DNA from: Membranipora membranacea
Lineage: Eukaryota; Bryozoa; Gymnolaemata; Cheilostomatida; Membraniporidae
DNA: 64,000 bases
Reading direction: 5' to 3'
Assembly: GCA_914767715.1 (NCBI GenBank)
Contig: OU612066.1
Coordinates: forward strand, 33,580,283-33,644,282
Shown here: piece by piece, positions 35,582-47,466 of the stretch
Layout: each line of letters starts with the position of its first letter
Position numbering within the stretch: the stretch's first letter is position 1
Program-made: the position numbers and the translations under genes
Notes under the pieces: generated by a model
What the model saw: the letters and a program-made list of their open reading frames with translations, nothing else
The model's database searches: none
Told to the model about the DNA's origin: nothing

Positions 35582-35653
35582 TGCCATGACCAGGATTCGA
35601 ACCTGGGTTTTCGCGGCCACAACGCGAAGTACTAACCACTATACTATCATGGC
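35582..35653 (-). tRNA. tRNA-His (GTG), canonical copy
   Basis: A 72-base cloverleaf with GCCATGA/TCATGGC acceptor, TCGCG/CGCGA anticodon stem, anticodon GTG, and T arm CCAGG TTCGAAT CCTGG. A TTTT terminator starts two bases past the 3' end. All stems pair, making it the best functional tRNA-His in the window. Confidence 0.93.
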
Positions 35654-36180
35654 TCAGATACTCCAAGTTGAAACAACAGACAAATCTAAACTAGTTGATT
35701 TATAACTCAACACATCCAGATAATATCGCTAGCACAAACCATGACCATGACAGCATGCAACTATAAGTCACTCTCATTTGCAACCACATGCATCATCATA
35801 TTACAAGCCGCCTTCTTTTATGAGTCTGGTGGCTCAAAAGTTACCTTCCTTGATCATTAGCAGATCAGACCATTCTGATTGCAAACCTTTTATTTTAGCC
35901 CTAAATATATTATGAACTTTGCATCGACCAACGTAAAAAACAAATAAGACCATATCTTCGGAAACAGCAACAACCAAAAAGAAATAATAAGAAGGCAGGT
36001 TTTGTTGTGTTCAGGTGTATTTATTAAAAAAGGCTTTTCCCACAAAGCAGATGAGACTTTTTGCTGTAAATGTTTTTCAAGAGCATATGATAAAAGCTTT
36101 CACAGCAGTCGCATTTAGCAGATTTGATTTGTCTTCTCAGTAATTCATAAAATTGACCCATATGCTGAAAGAGAAAAAAT
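35654..36180 (+). repeat. Spacer of tRNA-His unit, copy 2
   Basis: Paralogous to 34187-34800 and, shortened, to 27900-28012 in reverse. It links tRNA-His to repeat R. Confidence 0.65.
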
Positions 36181-36990
36181 TTCTAAAAATCTTTGCAATT
36201 AAATTTAAATAACAATATATTGGAATATATTAACCTCATCAAGCAAACGATTTGAAGTTCAGGAAGGAAAACGCTATGAAACAAGCAGTTAATTTTTTCG
36301 CAACTAAATTTAATTTATATGTGAAGTTATTGAATTGTTTTGTATTGCAATAAAAATCAAATGCCTTTATGTTGTTTGAAAAAGTCTTCCTACAATCATT
36401 ATTTTCATTTGCATGTTATAAATAAATACTAAGATTGGAAAATTTTAACTTTTCAATTACAAACTTTCATTCACCATATGTTTCAGTTACAAGCATACCC
36501 AAAATGATTTAACAAATGATTAATACTTTAAAAATGAATGTATTATGTGTGTATAAGTATTTGTTTCTAGAATTTCAGCAGTTATATTTAGTTTGTTTCG
36601 ATCTTCATACCATAAACAGTCATCTCGATTACAAATTCATCTACGGAAACAGTATTATTGCTCTCAATAAAAATAATTTAGCATTTTCTATCAGACTTTA
36701 AACAAAACATAGCTTACTGATTTAATTCAGTTTATTGCAGCATTTAGGTTAAGGGACTGCTGACTGCCCTGTCCTGCAGAACCAGAGCTTATACCTTGGA
36801 TATTCATCGATGAGTATGATGCCCACCTGTGATGGAAAATTGCAAGCTTATTCATATTTGGTGGTGCGAGGGTTATATGCTACTTTGAAAAAGGGGAATC
36901 CCCTAAAAAATCAGTTGTGTGTTCTAGATACATGCATCTGTCATAGACATAAAACTGAAATCCACATCAAACTTTCTATTGAAATGCTAT
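36181..36990 (+). repeat. Dispersed repeat R, copy d
   Basis: The clearest copy of R, running from tttctaaaaatctttgcaat to gaaatgctatagttttc. Homology to copy b (to about 22920) continues right up to where the next LINE begins. Confidence 0.7.
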
Positions 36991-36996
36991 AGTTTT

Positions 36997-37860
36997 CCTG
37001 AGTTTTCATCCTATTATCGGGAAAACAAAGGCTACTGGCCCCAAAGCGAGCCCAGACACGCAGCCTACTCGACAAGAAGCGAACTACACCCCCACAGCGA
37101 GGACGCCAACCTCCCCCGCAAAGCAGAAGGAGCCGCCCCTCCTCTCCCAGTAGGTGTGAATTCCACAGGTTAACACCTGTGGTTAACGGTGACCTCTTCT
37201 TTCTACAGTTGTTGGCTCTCTTTGGGGCAAATTTTTTCTTAGACCTAGTGGCTGTAATGGCAGGGGTTTGAATTTCTAACTCCCCATTAAGGCGAGTATT
37301 ATTAAAATGTAACAAATAGCGGTATTTAAAAAGCATTTCAATGGGCATAATTTGATACTCAGAGAAGAAAGAGGTCACATGACCAAGTGGGCGGATTTTG
37401 AGTATGACACGAAGAGCTAATTTTTGAAGTAAATAGATGTGATTAAGATGACAATTTGCAGCATGACCATAAAACTCAATACCATAAATTAAATGTGGAT
37501 AAAAGAATGTGTAATACAAATTTATCATCGTAGGAATATCAAGATACGGCCGTACACTACGCATTAAAAATAGGATGTAGTTCAATTTCCGACAAACTTC
37601 TAAAATATGTGTTTTAAAAGTAATGCTCTCATCAAGGTGAATGCCGAGAAATTTGGTGCTCTATTTTCTCTCTAAAACCTGATTACCAAGTTTAATTAGA
37701 TTCTGTTCTGGATCTAAAATTTGCTTATTTTGGGATTTAAAAATTACCTGAAATGTTTTTGTATAGTTTAAAATCAATTTATTACTCAAGTAACCTAATA
37801 CAGATCCCTGAGGAACTCCTATTTAAACATCCCTTAGAAATATTTCTGCCTTTTTTTGTT
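36997..37860 (-). pseudogene. 5'-truncated LINE, RT C-terminal part
   Basis: Minus-strand residues LNYTKTFQVIFKSQNKQ (about 37780), then FLGIHLDESITFKTHILEVCRKLNYILFLMRSV, LYYTFFYPHLIYGIEFYG and LLQKLALRVIL (37585-37380) are the end of a non-LTR reverse transcriptase. A stop lies before the FLG motif. The tail at 37150-37030 is unusually GC-rich for this region. The 3' end abuts repeat R at about 36996. Confidence 0.8.
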
Positions 37861-37889
37861 AATTTTTAATAATGTTCAAATTTGAAGTC

Positions 37890-38135
37890 ATCCTTACAAC
37901 TTGTCTTGCAGTTTCCTGTTTACTCAATTTTTATTGGTAGAAATCTACCTTACAACATGTCTTGCAGTTTCCTGCTTTACCAGATTTTTATTGCTGGAAA
38001 TCATCCTTACAACTTGTCTTGCAGTTTCCTGTTTACTCAGTTTTTATTGGTGGAAATCACCCTTGCAGCTTGTCTTGCTATTTCCTGTTTAGGGGTTTTC
38101 CTACATTCCCACGTTCCTATTGGTGGAAATCTGCA
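37890..38135 (+). repeat. Tandem repeat, 56-57 bp unit, about 4 copies
   Basis: ccttacaac-ttgtcttgcagtttcctg begins at 37892, 37948, 38005 and 38061 with decreasing similarity, each followed by ttttattggtggaaatc. Open frames across it are repeat translations. Confidence 0.8.
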
Positions 38136-38379
38136 TTTCGTTGTACTAGTGTGTTATCAACAACCATTTTTTTACTATAAATACCAGAACTCGCTGGGTT
38201 TTAAGGTAGAGCTAGTCTGATCTCAGTCATACACTTATATAATGTACTTGAAGAATATCAAATACAAGGAGATATCATTCTAACACCTGTTTGGACTGCT
38301 GATAATCTCGTTGGATAAATAATAATACATCGTCATACTTAAAAATTACAACAGGATAGTCACACAAACAGTTTAAATC

Positions 38380-38620
38380 TTTCCACTTCAGTATAACTGA
38401 CATTAGCATTTTGGATATCACAACCAATGGGCATCACTAAATAACTAAATCATCACTAAAAGAGCAATACATACCATAAAGAAGTCCCACATGTTATTAG
38501 ATCCACTGCTTATAGCTAGACCACCTGGGACTGATTTGTGGTTTCAGGGGCTTGAGGAGGTAAATCTTCTCTGATTTGCAACAGTGCCAAAAATAGTTGC
38601 ATGTTTATTGACTGGTATCT
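38380..38620 (-). repeat. Decayed tRNA-Glu unit
   Basis: The unit flanks are recognisable (cacaaccaatgggcatcact, then gctagaccacctgggactga as a tRNA-Glu 5' stub, then gcaacagtgccaaaaatagt). Most of the tRNA is missing. Confidence 0.6.
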
Positions 38621-41600
38621 TTTCCTCAAATCAGCATTGAACGGTTCTTGCTTAGATCTAGTGTGCAGTTTAGAGCTCTTTTCTATAAGTTAAAAAAATC
38701 TGTGGTCATCCATGGCTATTTTATATGTTGGCAAGTATAAATCTAGGTCTCATCACTGAAATAAGATCCTGCTGGAGAGAAAAAATTTTGGCCAACTTAC
38801 AATTGCAGTCAGCTACGGAATTGAATTCCAAAATCTATAAAAGTCTATCGCAAAAGCTAACATGCTTTTTCTCAGTGATGTTTAAATATTAACACCTTGA
38901 AATTCTACAACAGGGAGACTTATCATACTGCATTCAGTGACAAACACCATAGGTCTATCAAAGACATACAAACTTGGGAAAATTCTCTCGTCTTGCCATG
39001 CTGCTACCAAAAAATACCAGTGAAATTATATGAATGAGTGATCGCAATTTGTATTGTTGTGTGAAAAGAACTTGGTCTACAAAAAAGGCTTTAAGACTGC
39101 ATAAAATGTCTCAAGACTGTCTGAGAATGCATCATGACTGTCTTGCAATGTCTGAAGACTCAACACTTCTTATGATTTTTCACAGACCCGTCGTCAACGA
39201 GTGGTCAAGATGTCCTTACAGAACTGGCAAATAAATTATAAGTGCTTTAATAGGCATAGCAGCTGTTGGAGGATAGAGTGAAGTGAAGTGAAATATGTAT
39301 AACAAAAAAACTTTTTATGAAGTGACATGTCACAATCAAGTTCTATAACCCCAGGTTAAACTAACACTTATAAAACTTTAAAGACTGCTAGATTTGAGAG
39401 GACCTGAAAGGCTGAACAAAATACTATTTGGAAAAAGAGCATTTCATTTATGAGTCTGGTTGCTTTATAAGTAGGTATTAATATTTGGCTAATAAGACGT
39501 CGAAATGTAAAAAAATCATTATCATAGGTAGAAAACAAACCTTCTTGCTTCCTATCATAAATAACTTGCCTTACTGACTGAGCTATTGAGCTAAAGAATT
39601 GTGAGTATGCCAGGAAGTTTAATTAAACTAAACCCAATTTTTAACCGAATATGAAGATATCATCTAAGTGGGTAGACAGAGAGTCTAGATCTACTTACCC
39701 TTCGTGGATGACGGTGTAAAGTTAATCAATTATTGGAATTGGTTAATGAAATGAACGATAAACAGTTGATGTAATACAGTGGCTTTGTGATGTCCGGTGA
39801 GTTAAATACCGTACATTGCATCAACGAACAATAAATTGAGAAATCTTGGTTTTATGCCTGTGCTGTGGGATTTTTCTTTTTTGAGAGATAATTGCAACTT
39901 CATTGATATGAAGGTTATTGCAATGTGGCTAGCCATTGTCGGTTTTATACTTTTCTGATCAGCTAGTGTGAACTGCCCACAACACCTAAATGAAGTAGTA
40001 CTAGACAAACAGTGCACACCGTGGGGCTCGACACCAAGGCCCTTATGATCAAATTTAGCCGCTCCTAGCGCTGATTTACGTTCAGCCACAGCAGTTCCTG
40101 TCTGGAGACCTAAAAACCAATGACTTGAAAGCCCTTTGGTCTGTGGTGGTGGAGTCTTGATTTGTCTTACTCCAGGAGTTTCTAATGATGGTGACGATGA
40201 TTGGTATTACTTCTGGAGGTGAAGGGGCATAAGCATTCAAGCTCTACAGCCACACAATAAAACATATACCTCAAAATTTATGTGTGATATTATTTAGAAC
40301 ATTTGATAATTATAGTAACTTTTTGATCATCTACGTAATTTGGATTTATCATTTCTTTGGATAGCCTAAGACTATGTTTAACTAAGCCATAATAGAATAG
40401 TGATTAGTACTTTGCGGAATCCCAGGTTTGTATCCCGGTCATGGCTCTTTCAGAATAACCAAATAACAAGCCTACCAATGTGTTGATCGTTATTTGTTTG
40501 TACTTTGATTTGTTTCACCATACCCATAGGCTTAGATTATGCATCACTATTTTTGGAAAAAATATACTCATCATACTAATTTGATCACCAAAAGCATAAA
40601 CCACAATGAATTTATATAAATGACTGTCTTTATGCAATTTACCTTTTATTGAGCTGGTCTTGTTAGTCAGCAGCAGTTGTGAATACGCGCTCACTCAAGC
40701 CTAATCGGTCGAATTACTAGTAAGTCCAATTTCTAGTACAGTAGTTAGTCAAAACAACTCCCTGCAAGCTAGCCAAAACATAAAAAACCAGGTCCTGATT
40801 TTTGACCCGTTCGAATCACATATGAAACCCCTATATACCAGATATTATACTTATCCAGTCTAGCCTACCTGCATGTATTAGGAAGTTAACTGAATCAAGT
40901 TGTCTTCTCTTGTTTAACTCTCAGATGAGCAAGTTACAATTAGTAAACGTTTCTGCAAGACTGACCACATGACAATAAGTCCAGCATGATGTTTTAACTC
41001 TTAACGTCAGTATAGCAATCAGAACAAATCTGCTCCTTGGAACATCATTTTTGAAGGACGCTGTACACCAAAGTTAGACATATCTCAATATATGTATGGT
41101 GGTGAGTTTAATTGTACGCATTCTTATTATACATTTTAAGCACGATAAGGTAGATAAGATTATTAATGTAGGGAATGAATTAGATAACCATTGAATGGTA
41201 TAAACGTGGCAACATTGGAAACCCTAACGGCAGCACATTTATGTATCCATCACTGCAAAATCAGTTCGAGCGATGTTAGCTGATCAACATATTGAAGGCT
41301 GCAATGTATGTCTATTTCCACGCTCATTGATAAATAGCTATTTTTATCTTTGTTACAGTTACAAATAACAACAATTTTACAGTGCCTAACATGGTATAAA
41401 CTCACCCCATTGCTCGGTTTCAACAACACTATCCCACCATTAATTGTAAGTGGTTTTTATATCTACATTTACTTTATTACGCTATAATATTTGAAACCAA
41501 GATTGCATATCTTTTGGCAAAACTGGAATGTTATTCTTCTTAATTTCATAGTTTTTATTGAATCCATGTTTTCTTACCATAAACACCAAATTAATTGTTT

Positions 41601-41830
41601 TGTTTATCATGCACTAATAATTGAAATATGCATTTCACATTTTTATCCTGCACCATTTTTTTTTTGTTAAAGCAGGGTACAATCTTTTCATCAACAATAA
41701 CAACAATTGAAGGAACTATTGTTGCCAATAATCAAGTTGATCATCCGAGCATACTGCAGGGGAAAACGCCCAAAACGGCCCGAGGCCCAGCATGATTTAT
41801 GAGTTCTCCAAGTCCCAAAACCTCTAAAAA
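38621..41830. other. Intergenic, mostly featureless
   Basis: No supported gene. A tRNA-His relic lies at about 40385-40446 (described separately). Small frames (39034-39234, 39802-40089) have no domain features. Confidence 0.45.
40385..40446 (+). pseudogene. tRNA-His fragment lacking the anticodon region
   Basis: gccataatagaatagtgatt then agtactttgcgg is followed directly by aatcccaggtttgtatcccggtcatggc. About ten bases including the GTG anticodon are deleted. It retains both acceptor halves. Confidence 0.7.
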
Positions 41831-41837
41831 ATGAGTT

Positions 41838-41900
41838 AGGTGCCGTATGGGACATGTCTAACAGCACCCAGTGCTGTAAGACATGTCCCATACGACACCT
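41838..41900. repeat. 30-bp inverted repeat with 3-base loop
   Basis: 41838-41867 and 41871-41900 pair at 28 of 30 positions around the loop cca. The loop is too tight for an ordinary microRNA precursor. It may be the tip of an old foldback element. Confidence 0.8.
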
Positions 41901-42794
41901 CTCACATCTCTTACAATACCCAATACAATACCGGTTTTTAGTGCCCATTCAGAGCACCATAAATTTTTCATTATGAGCCCGGCCCTGATCTATTCAACCC
42001 TGAAATTCTGGTTTTATAAATTTAACCATATACAGGCATGGGGAGCACGACAACTTGAGAGAAGGGAGATTAATAATCATCAATTAAACCTTTAATATGG
42101 AGTTGGGCACAATTATAGTTCTGACCTTGAAAGAGAATGGCACAGGAATTTTCAAAACACCGTTCAATTTTCAATTCACAGCTTTCATGATGTAAGCCGG
42201 ACACGATTGCATCTTCTACAGAACATCACATCGAAATGATTGGATTTTGAACGAGTCAGCACACCATGTTTAAAAGGATTGTGCTCCAACACTGGACACT
42301 GGTGAAAGGTGTTCTGTCACAGAGACTGTCAGAGATACCAAATCACGAATTAAGATGAGTGGGACTGTTTGTGCCGTGACAACTGCACATATTGACATTG
42401 GGGTGGAAGCGAACCGGTAGTTCTTGAATAAAATCCAAAAGGTAAGATGGGAGCAGGTCTTTGATGAAGGTTTGGGATTAAGGAGGAGCGCCGCCTAACG
42501 CTAGCTGTAGGTAAAGTCTATCAAGGCAGGTGGACTTGTTGGGGGACTGCTTAGTAACATCAGCCCATATGGATAGAAATTTGATCGATGGAAATACAAT
42601 GAATCAGATTTGTTGGACACTTCAGCATATATTGTCGAATTGTCCGATGAGCCTGGGTAGATACATGTTTAGGTATAACCAAGTGTTGCATATCTAATAT
42701 TTTATGGAGACGTGTGAATATAATGCTGATGGTGAAGCACATGAAAAGATTTTGCGAAAAACAGGATTTGACAAAGAGTGGAGAATGAAAGGCA

Positions 42795-43440
42795 AGATGT
42801 GAAAGCTGCCGAGCTACTGAAAATGAATAGCTGAACAAAAACTTGATTGGATGACGTTGTGTCATTAAAGGGAGGAAATGAGGTAGAAAACGCTGTTTTT
42901 GTCAAAGCAGATGGAGGAGTCAAATTAATTGCAAGAAATTTCAAAACAGGTGGAATGTATACTTAGGGATTGAGTTCATAGTAAAATTTGATTTTCTTTG
43001 ATATATGAATAGTCTTAATTGACTTTTTACGTCACGCCATACAACGCATTTTTTTTGTGAAGCCGTGAAAATATATGAAACTTCAATCATTAATTCAGAA
43101 CAGATCATAGGCTCGAAACAAAATAAATTATGATTTTCCCTTAGAGTACACTTCAAATGTCATACATATTGACTTTCAACAAATTAGCTTGCATATTGCG
43201 AAAACAGTGGACTCTCGAATACACCTGATATTTTTCGCAACTTTTGCATAACGTCAAATGTGCTGTCCAAATGACCATTATTGTGGCCAAACAAAGTTCT
43301 TTCGAAAGTTCTCACATACGAAGCCGCATTTATTACCCATGGTGCACGCAGGAAATGCCAACAGATGTTTTCACTGCATCTTCGTTTTTCTTGAATTTAA
43401 AGCGAAAGAATGGCCAAGAATACCTCAAAAGTCTCAAAAA
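42795..43440 (-). mobile_element. Truncated copy of the TTAA foldback element
   Basis: Matches 50750-51390 in reverse with high similarity (aaagctgccgagctactgaa, gatgacgttgtgtcatt, gtcacgccatacaa, ccaaatgaccattattgtgg). The terminal ~50 bases are missing, and the copy stops at the fold centre. Confidence 0.8.
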
Positions 43441-43459
43441 ATAGCTGTTTTTTGGCACT

Positions 43460-43503
43460 CTGTCATAAACATATAAATACTTTAGACTGGAAACTACTGG
43501 TTA
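43460..43503. repeat. Solo end of the second foldback family
   Basis: cataaacatataaatacttt then agactggaaactactgg equals the terminal sequence of 45456-46207. It abuts the truncated TTAA element. Confidence 0.65.
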
Positions 43504-45455
43504 ATTGAAGCATGAACATGGTCCTCCCTAATTTAGTGCACTCCTCCTGACTCCCAGCTGCTTCTCAGAAAGATCAAAAGAACTAAATCAACCGAATTGG
43601 CAAGCTTCAACTAGATTCAAATATAAACTTATAGAGAAATTTAGATTTCTTTTTAAGTTTATGGATTCAAATGACTCAAAGATCAAGCTTGGGCTATCGA
43701 AACCTGTCACAGATATTGTGGAGTATATTGGTAAGTGAGCATAACTCTTGACAAAACAGGGCAAATGTTGCAATGTTACAAGATCTTAGTACCTTTGAAG
43801 ATCTTAGCTTTTCAATTTATCTACAAAAATACTGAGTCTTGATGATCTAGAATGAAAATTGTCCCAGTTTCTAAATGTTTGTTTTTTGGATTGGATAACA
43901 AAGGCGTGATATAATGAAAACAAATCAATTAGCCAGTTGTACACATAAATACATATTTAAATAGATTAAATATAGCATTAATTACTCAATGCGTACATGA
44001 TCCTTTCTCTGATAGGAGGTTTCATAACCAGAACGATGCAACTAAGCTGTAGCCTTTGTGTCGAGGATGTGGCCAAAGCGAGGGAAGGTGACATGCCGAC
44101 ACTCATCAAACTTAAAAATCGTGGTGGACTCAAAACCCCTTCCAAAGCAGTTTTTAGTTTTGTCAGAGAGAGTAATCAGATCATTGCTTAAAACAGGTTT
44201 GGGTCCTAAATTCCAAGAACTTGTCCGGCTGCACAGTCTATCAAAGATTATGTTGTGCTTAGCATGCAAGCAGCATTATGAAGGAAATAATCGATCGTTA
44301 TGTAAGGATCTGCGTTCATCATGAAGCCGTTTGGAAAACGGATGCAAACACTCTTATTCGGTCCAAAATGACCTGCCTCCCTATACTCAGCCATGTCTGA
44401 TAAGATAAATCTCGGTAAATATACAGCCACTAAACTATCGATTGATTTGGCCAGTCTGAGCAACTTTTATTTTCTCTACAGCATGCACATAAAATTCAAT
44501 ATTTATGTGATTGATTGGGACAGTCTGGGACATTTTTTGAATCGACAAGAATCTTGCTTAAATTTTGAAGGTCTTTAACTTAACAAAAGTTTTTCTTTGG
44601 ATTGATTGGGCCAGATTGGGCTGCATTTAAATCATCCATGATAATAGTTCAATTTCTTATCTCTGTCAAATATTTTATTCATGTCCTGTCGCAAGCCAGC
44701 GGATTGCTCCCACAAGGCGAGTTAAATTGTGGTATTTTATCAAATCTTATTTCCTGTTGTTCTACCAGTTAATTTTCTTCATAAATAAAGTCTCAAGAAT
44801 ACCCACCAAATGTTGGGGAAACACTAGACATCCAGGTCATATGTGAGATTATAAACCCTCAACGCTTTTGAAAGATTCCACTGCTTAAAATTTGTTGATT
44901 TTTACACAGATTGATACATGTGTATCAGGGAGGGATGTGTAGGATTACCATGTCAATCTAAGACCAACATTTCTAGCTTATGCTAGTTTAAAATGCCCAG
45001 ATTTTAAGCCTTTAGTTGACAAAATACATTTAAAATTAAACCATACTCAAGGATCATCAGTATTATCCATCTTACGGTTACATGTCTGACAGTTGGACAT
45101 ATCAGATGTAGTTGATTAAGTGAAAATGCTGAGCAAAACCTCAAATTTACAATAGTCAATGCACCATTTTTCATACAAATTCTTCAGGCCAGAAGCAGCG
45201 ATAATGTAAGTTGTTATTGCACGGAAAATATTTGCTTGCACGATATACTGATCACATTTTATACTTTATTACTATATGTTCTATAAAATTCATTGGGTGT
45301 ACCAAGTTTTAGTGGTCATATTTAGAAATCACAGGGTGTTTTATTCCTACATTACATGTATGGGGACATAACTCCTCTTCTGCCCTATGGGCTACAGTGA
45401 AAAAGTGAACAGCGCAGTGACGTTGTGTCACTGAATTAGAGAAGATGCTCTAAGC
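43504..45455. other. Intergenic, no gene recognised
   Basis: Two overlapping minus-strand frames at 44042-44463 have a locally protein-like composition but no recognised motif and are in different frames. Nothing else was found. Confidence 0.4.
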
Positions 45456-46207
45456 CAGTAGTTTCCAGTCTAGAGTATTTATATGTTTATGGTTTCCTAG
45501 CAGGGTACCATACAAGACAAAGTATCAACATTGTGTCGAGCACAAGAGGCTTTTACATACCTCTTCAAATTCTTATTGCATTTGATCAAATAGGGGCCCC
45601 TTGGCAGCTGCTCAAATACACCAACGTCTAGCTACAGCCTCAAAAACATGCCTAAGTTGATGAAGGCTATTAATGACCCGAGCTCTTTCCTCATGGTTAT
45701 ATGAACCATTCTTACTGAGTTCCTATTGGCTAATAACTAAGCATAAGTCATGTGACATAATGGGTTATCAACACATATTGAAAACTGAATTTTCCACTAA
45801 ACTATTGGATTTCTTATATATCAGTCAATTTAATCCTCAATGGATATGTCTGCATTCTCATCTCAAACTCACCAAACCATTCTGGATAATGAAATAATCA
45901 AATTATATCTGATTTTAACCAGCCATTATAACCCAAAGGTCACATGACTCATGCTTAGTTATTAGCCAATAGGAACTCATTAATCGTCATCGATAGCCTT
46001 CATCAACTTAGGCATGTTTTTGAGGCTGCAGCTAGACGTTGGTGTATTTGAGCAGCTGCCATGGGGCCCCTATTTGTTTAAATGCAATAAAAATTTGAAC
46101 AGGTATGTAAAAGCCTCTTGTGCTCGACACGGTGTTGATACTTTGTCTTGTATGGTACCCTGCTAGGAAACCATAAACATATAAATACTCTAGACTGGAA
46201 ACTACTG
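45456..46207. mobile_element. Foldback (long inverted end) element, second family
   Basis: The ends CAGTAGTTTCCAGTCTAGAG and its reverse complement bound a 752-bp palindromic sequence. The arms pair with few differences for about 250 bp (gcagggtaccatacaagaca, gtcgagcacaagaggctttt, gcagctgctcaaatacacca and atgcctaagttgatgaaggc all recur inverted), then more weakly. There is no ORF. A target duplication is not evident. Confidence 0.8.
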
Positions 46208-46900
46208 CTAGGTATAAGGTATAAGGAAGGTGATTGCTTTATAACAAGGACAAAGTTCTCAATCGCATAAATTGATTATAATCTGGCAAGTGTTTCTTTG
46301 GCCAATTCTGAACTTCTATGAATATATTACATGATTCAATATTCTATGAAAATTGATGTTTATCATTCTTATCTGATTATTAGGTATAAGAAAGATTTCC
46401 TGTGACCAAAATAAGGCTTGAAAAAGTCTGCTTTTAGCATTGAAGCTGAGTTAACTTATTTCTGTTGCCAATATTGTATGCAATGCACTTCCTTAGTCTA
46501 TTGTTTGCAATAACAAGGGGCAAATGAGGTTTGATTCTAGCTTTCATCAAGTTAAGTGCGGGTGGTTATACAATTTTGTATTGGTGCTCCTCCTAAAATC
46601 AGCAGTGTGCTGTACTGGAGTGAATTCCACTAAAAAGAGAGTTATTGGTGAAATACACAAGAGTAAAATATAAAATGATAAAAATGGTTACTATACATAT
46701 GTTAAAAAGTGAGTGAGGAGCGGTCTCATGGTTGAGGTTCAGGTTTGTGATTTTTGAAGTCCAGGTCAAATTCCTGGTGCCGGCAGTCATTTCTGATTTG
46801 GTACTGGCGCACCATTCATCCTAGCCAGGTCCTGGCGGAACTGGGACTAAAAATACCGGAGGTCCACTGTGTGTTTGCACACCCCACACACAGTAAAAAG
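46208..46900. other. Intergenic with a possible tRNA-like fragment
   Basis: gtctcatggttgaggttcag at about 46723 and gtccaggtcaaattcctggt at about 46760 are spaced like A and B boxes of a decayed tRNA or SINE. Nothing else was seen. Confidence 0.3.
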
Positions 46901-46903
46901 AGT

Positions 46904-47466
46904 TTCAAAAAAGGCTTTTATTTTGCGATAATAGCTCTGAAAGCCTCATTTTTTGGGGTAAAAATGGGACAAAAAAACTGGACCACAACTGGACCTCATG
47001 GTGATTTACTATATATAGAGGTCTGTACCTTAGCACACATAGACAATGGCATAGTATCAGTTGATATAGCGAAAAAAATTCAAAAGAAGCTTTTATATTA
47101 TAATGATAGCTCTGAAAACCTCATTTTTCGGGGTAAAAATTGGACGAAAAACTGGACCACACTGGACCTCATGCTGATTTACTATAGCTATAGGTCTGTT
47201 ACTTAGCACACATAGACAATGGCATAGTATCAGTTGATATGGCAAAAAAAACTTCAAAGAAAGCTTTTATTTTACGATAATAGCTCTGAAAACCTCATTT
47301 TTCGGGGTAAAAATGGGACGAAAAACTGGACCACACTGGACCTCATGGTGATTTATTATAGCTACAGGTCTGTAACTTAGCACACATAGAGAATGGCATA
47401 GTATCAGTTGATATGACCAAAAAAAACTTCAAAAAAAGCTTTCATTTTACGATAATAGCTCTAAAA
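46904..47466 (+). repeat. Tandem repeat, ~175 bp unit, 3.2 copies
   Basis: Units begin at 46904, 47079, 47253 and 47428 (partial), each with ttcaaa..aagctttta, gataatagctctgaaa, ctggaccaca.ctggacctca, and agcacacatagacaatggca. The frame 46754-47206 is just this repeat read through. Confidence 0.88.

Noticed and set aside
42560-42944. Overlapping minus frames near the truncated foldback element
   Set aside because: No motif; partly inside the repeat, and the two frames conflict.
44042-44463. Two minus-strand frames with protein-like composition
   Set aside because: They lie in different frames with a stop between, no splice sites join them, and no family was recognised.
46754-47206. 150-codon open frame
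   Set aside because: Runs through the 175-bp tandem array, and identical phrases repeat with the unit.
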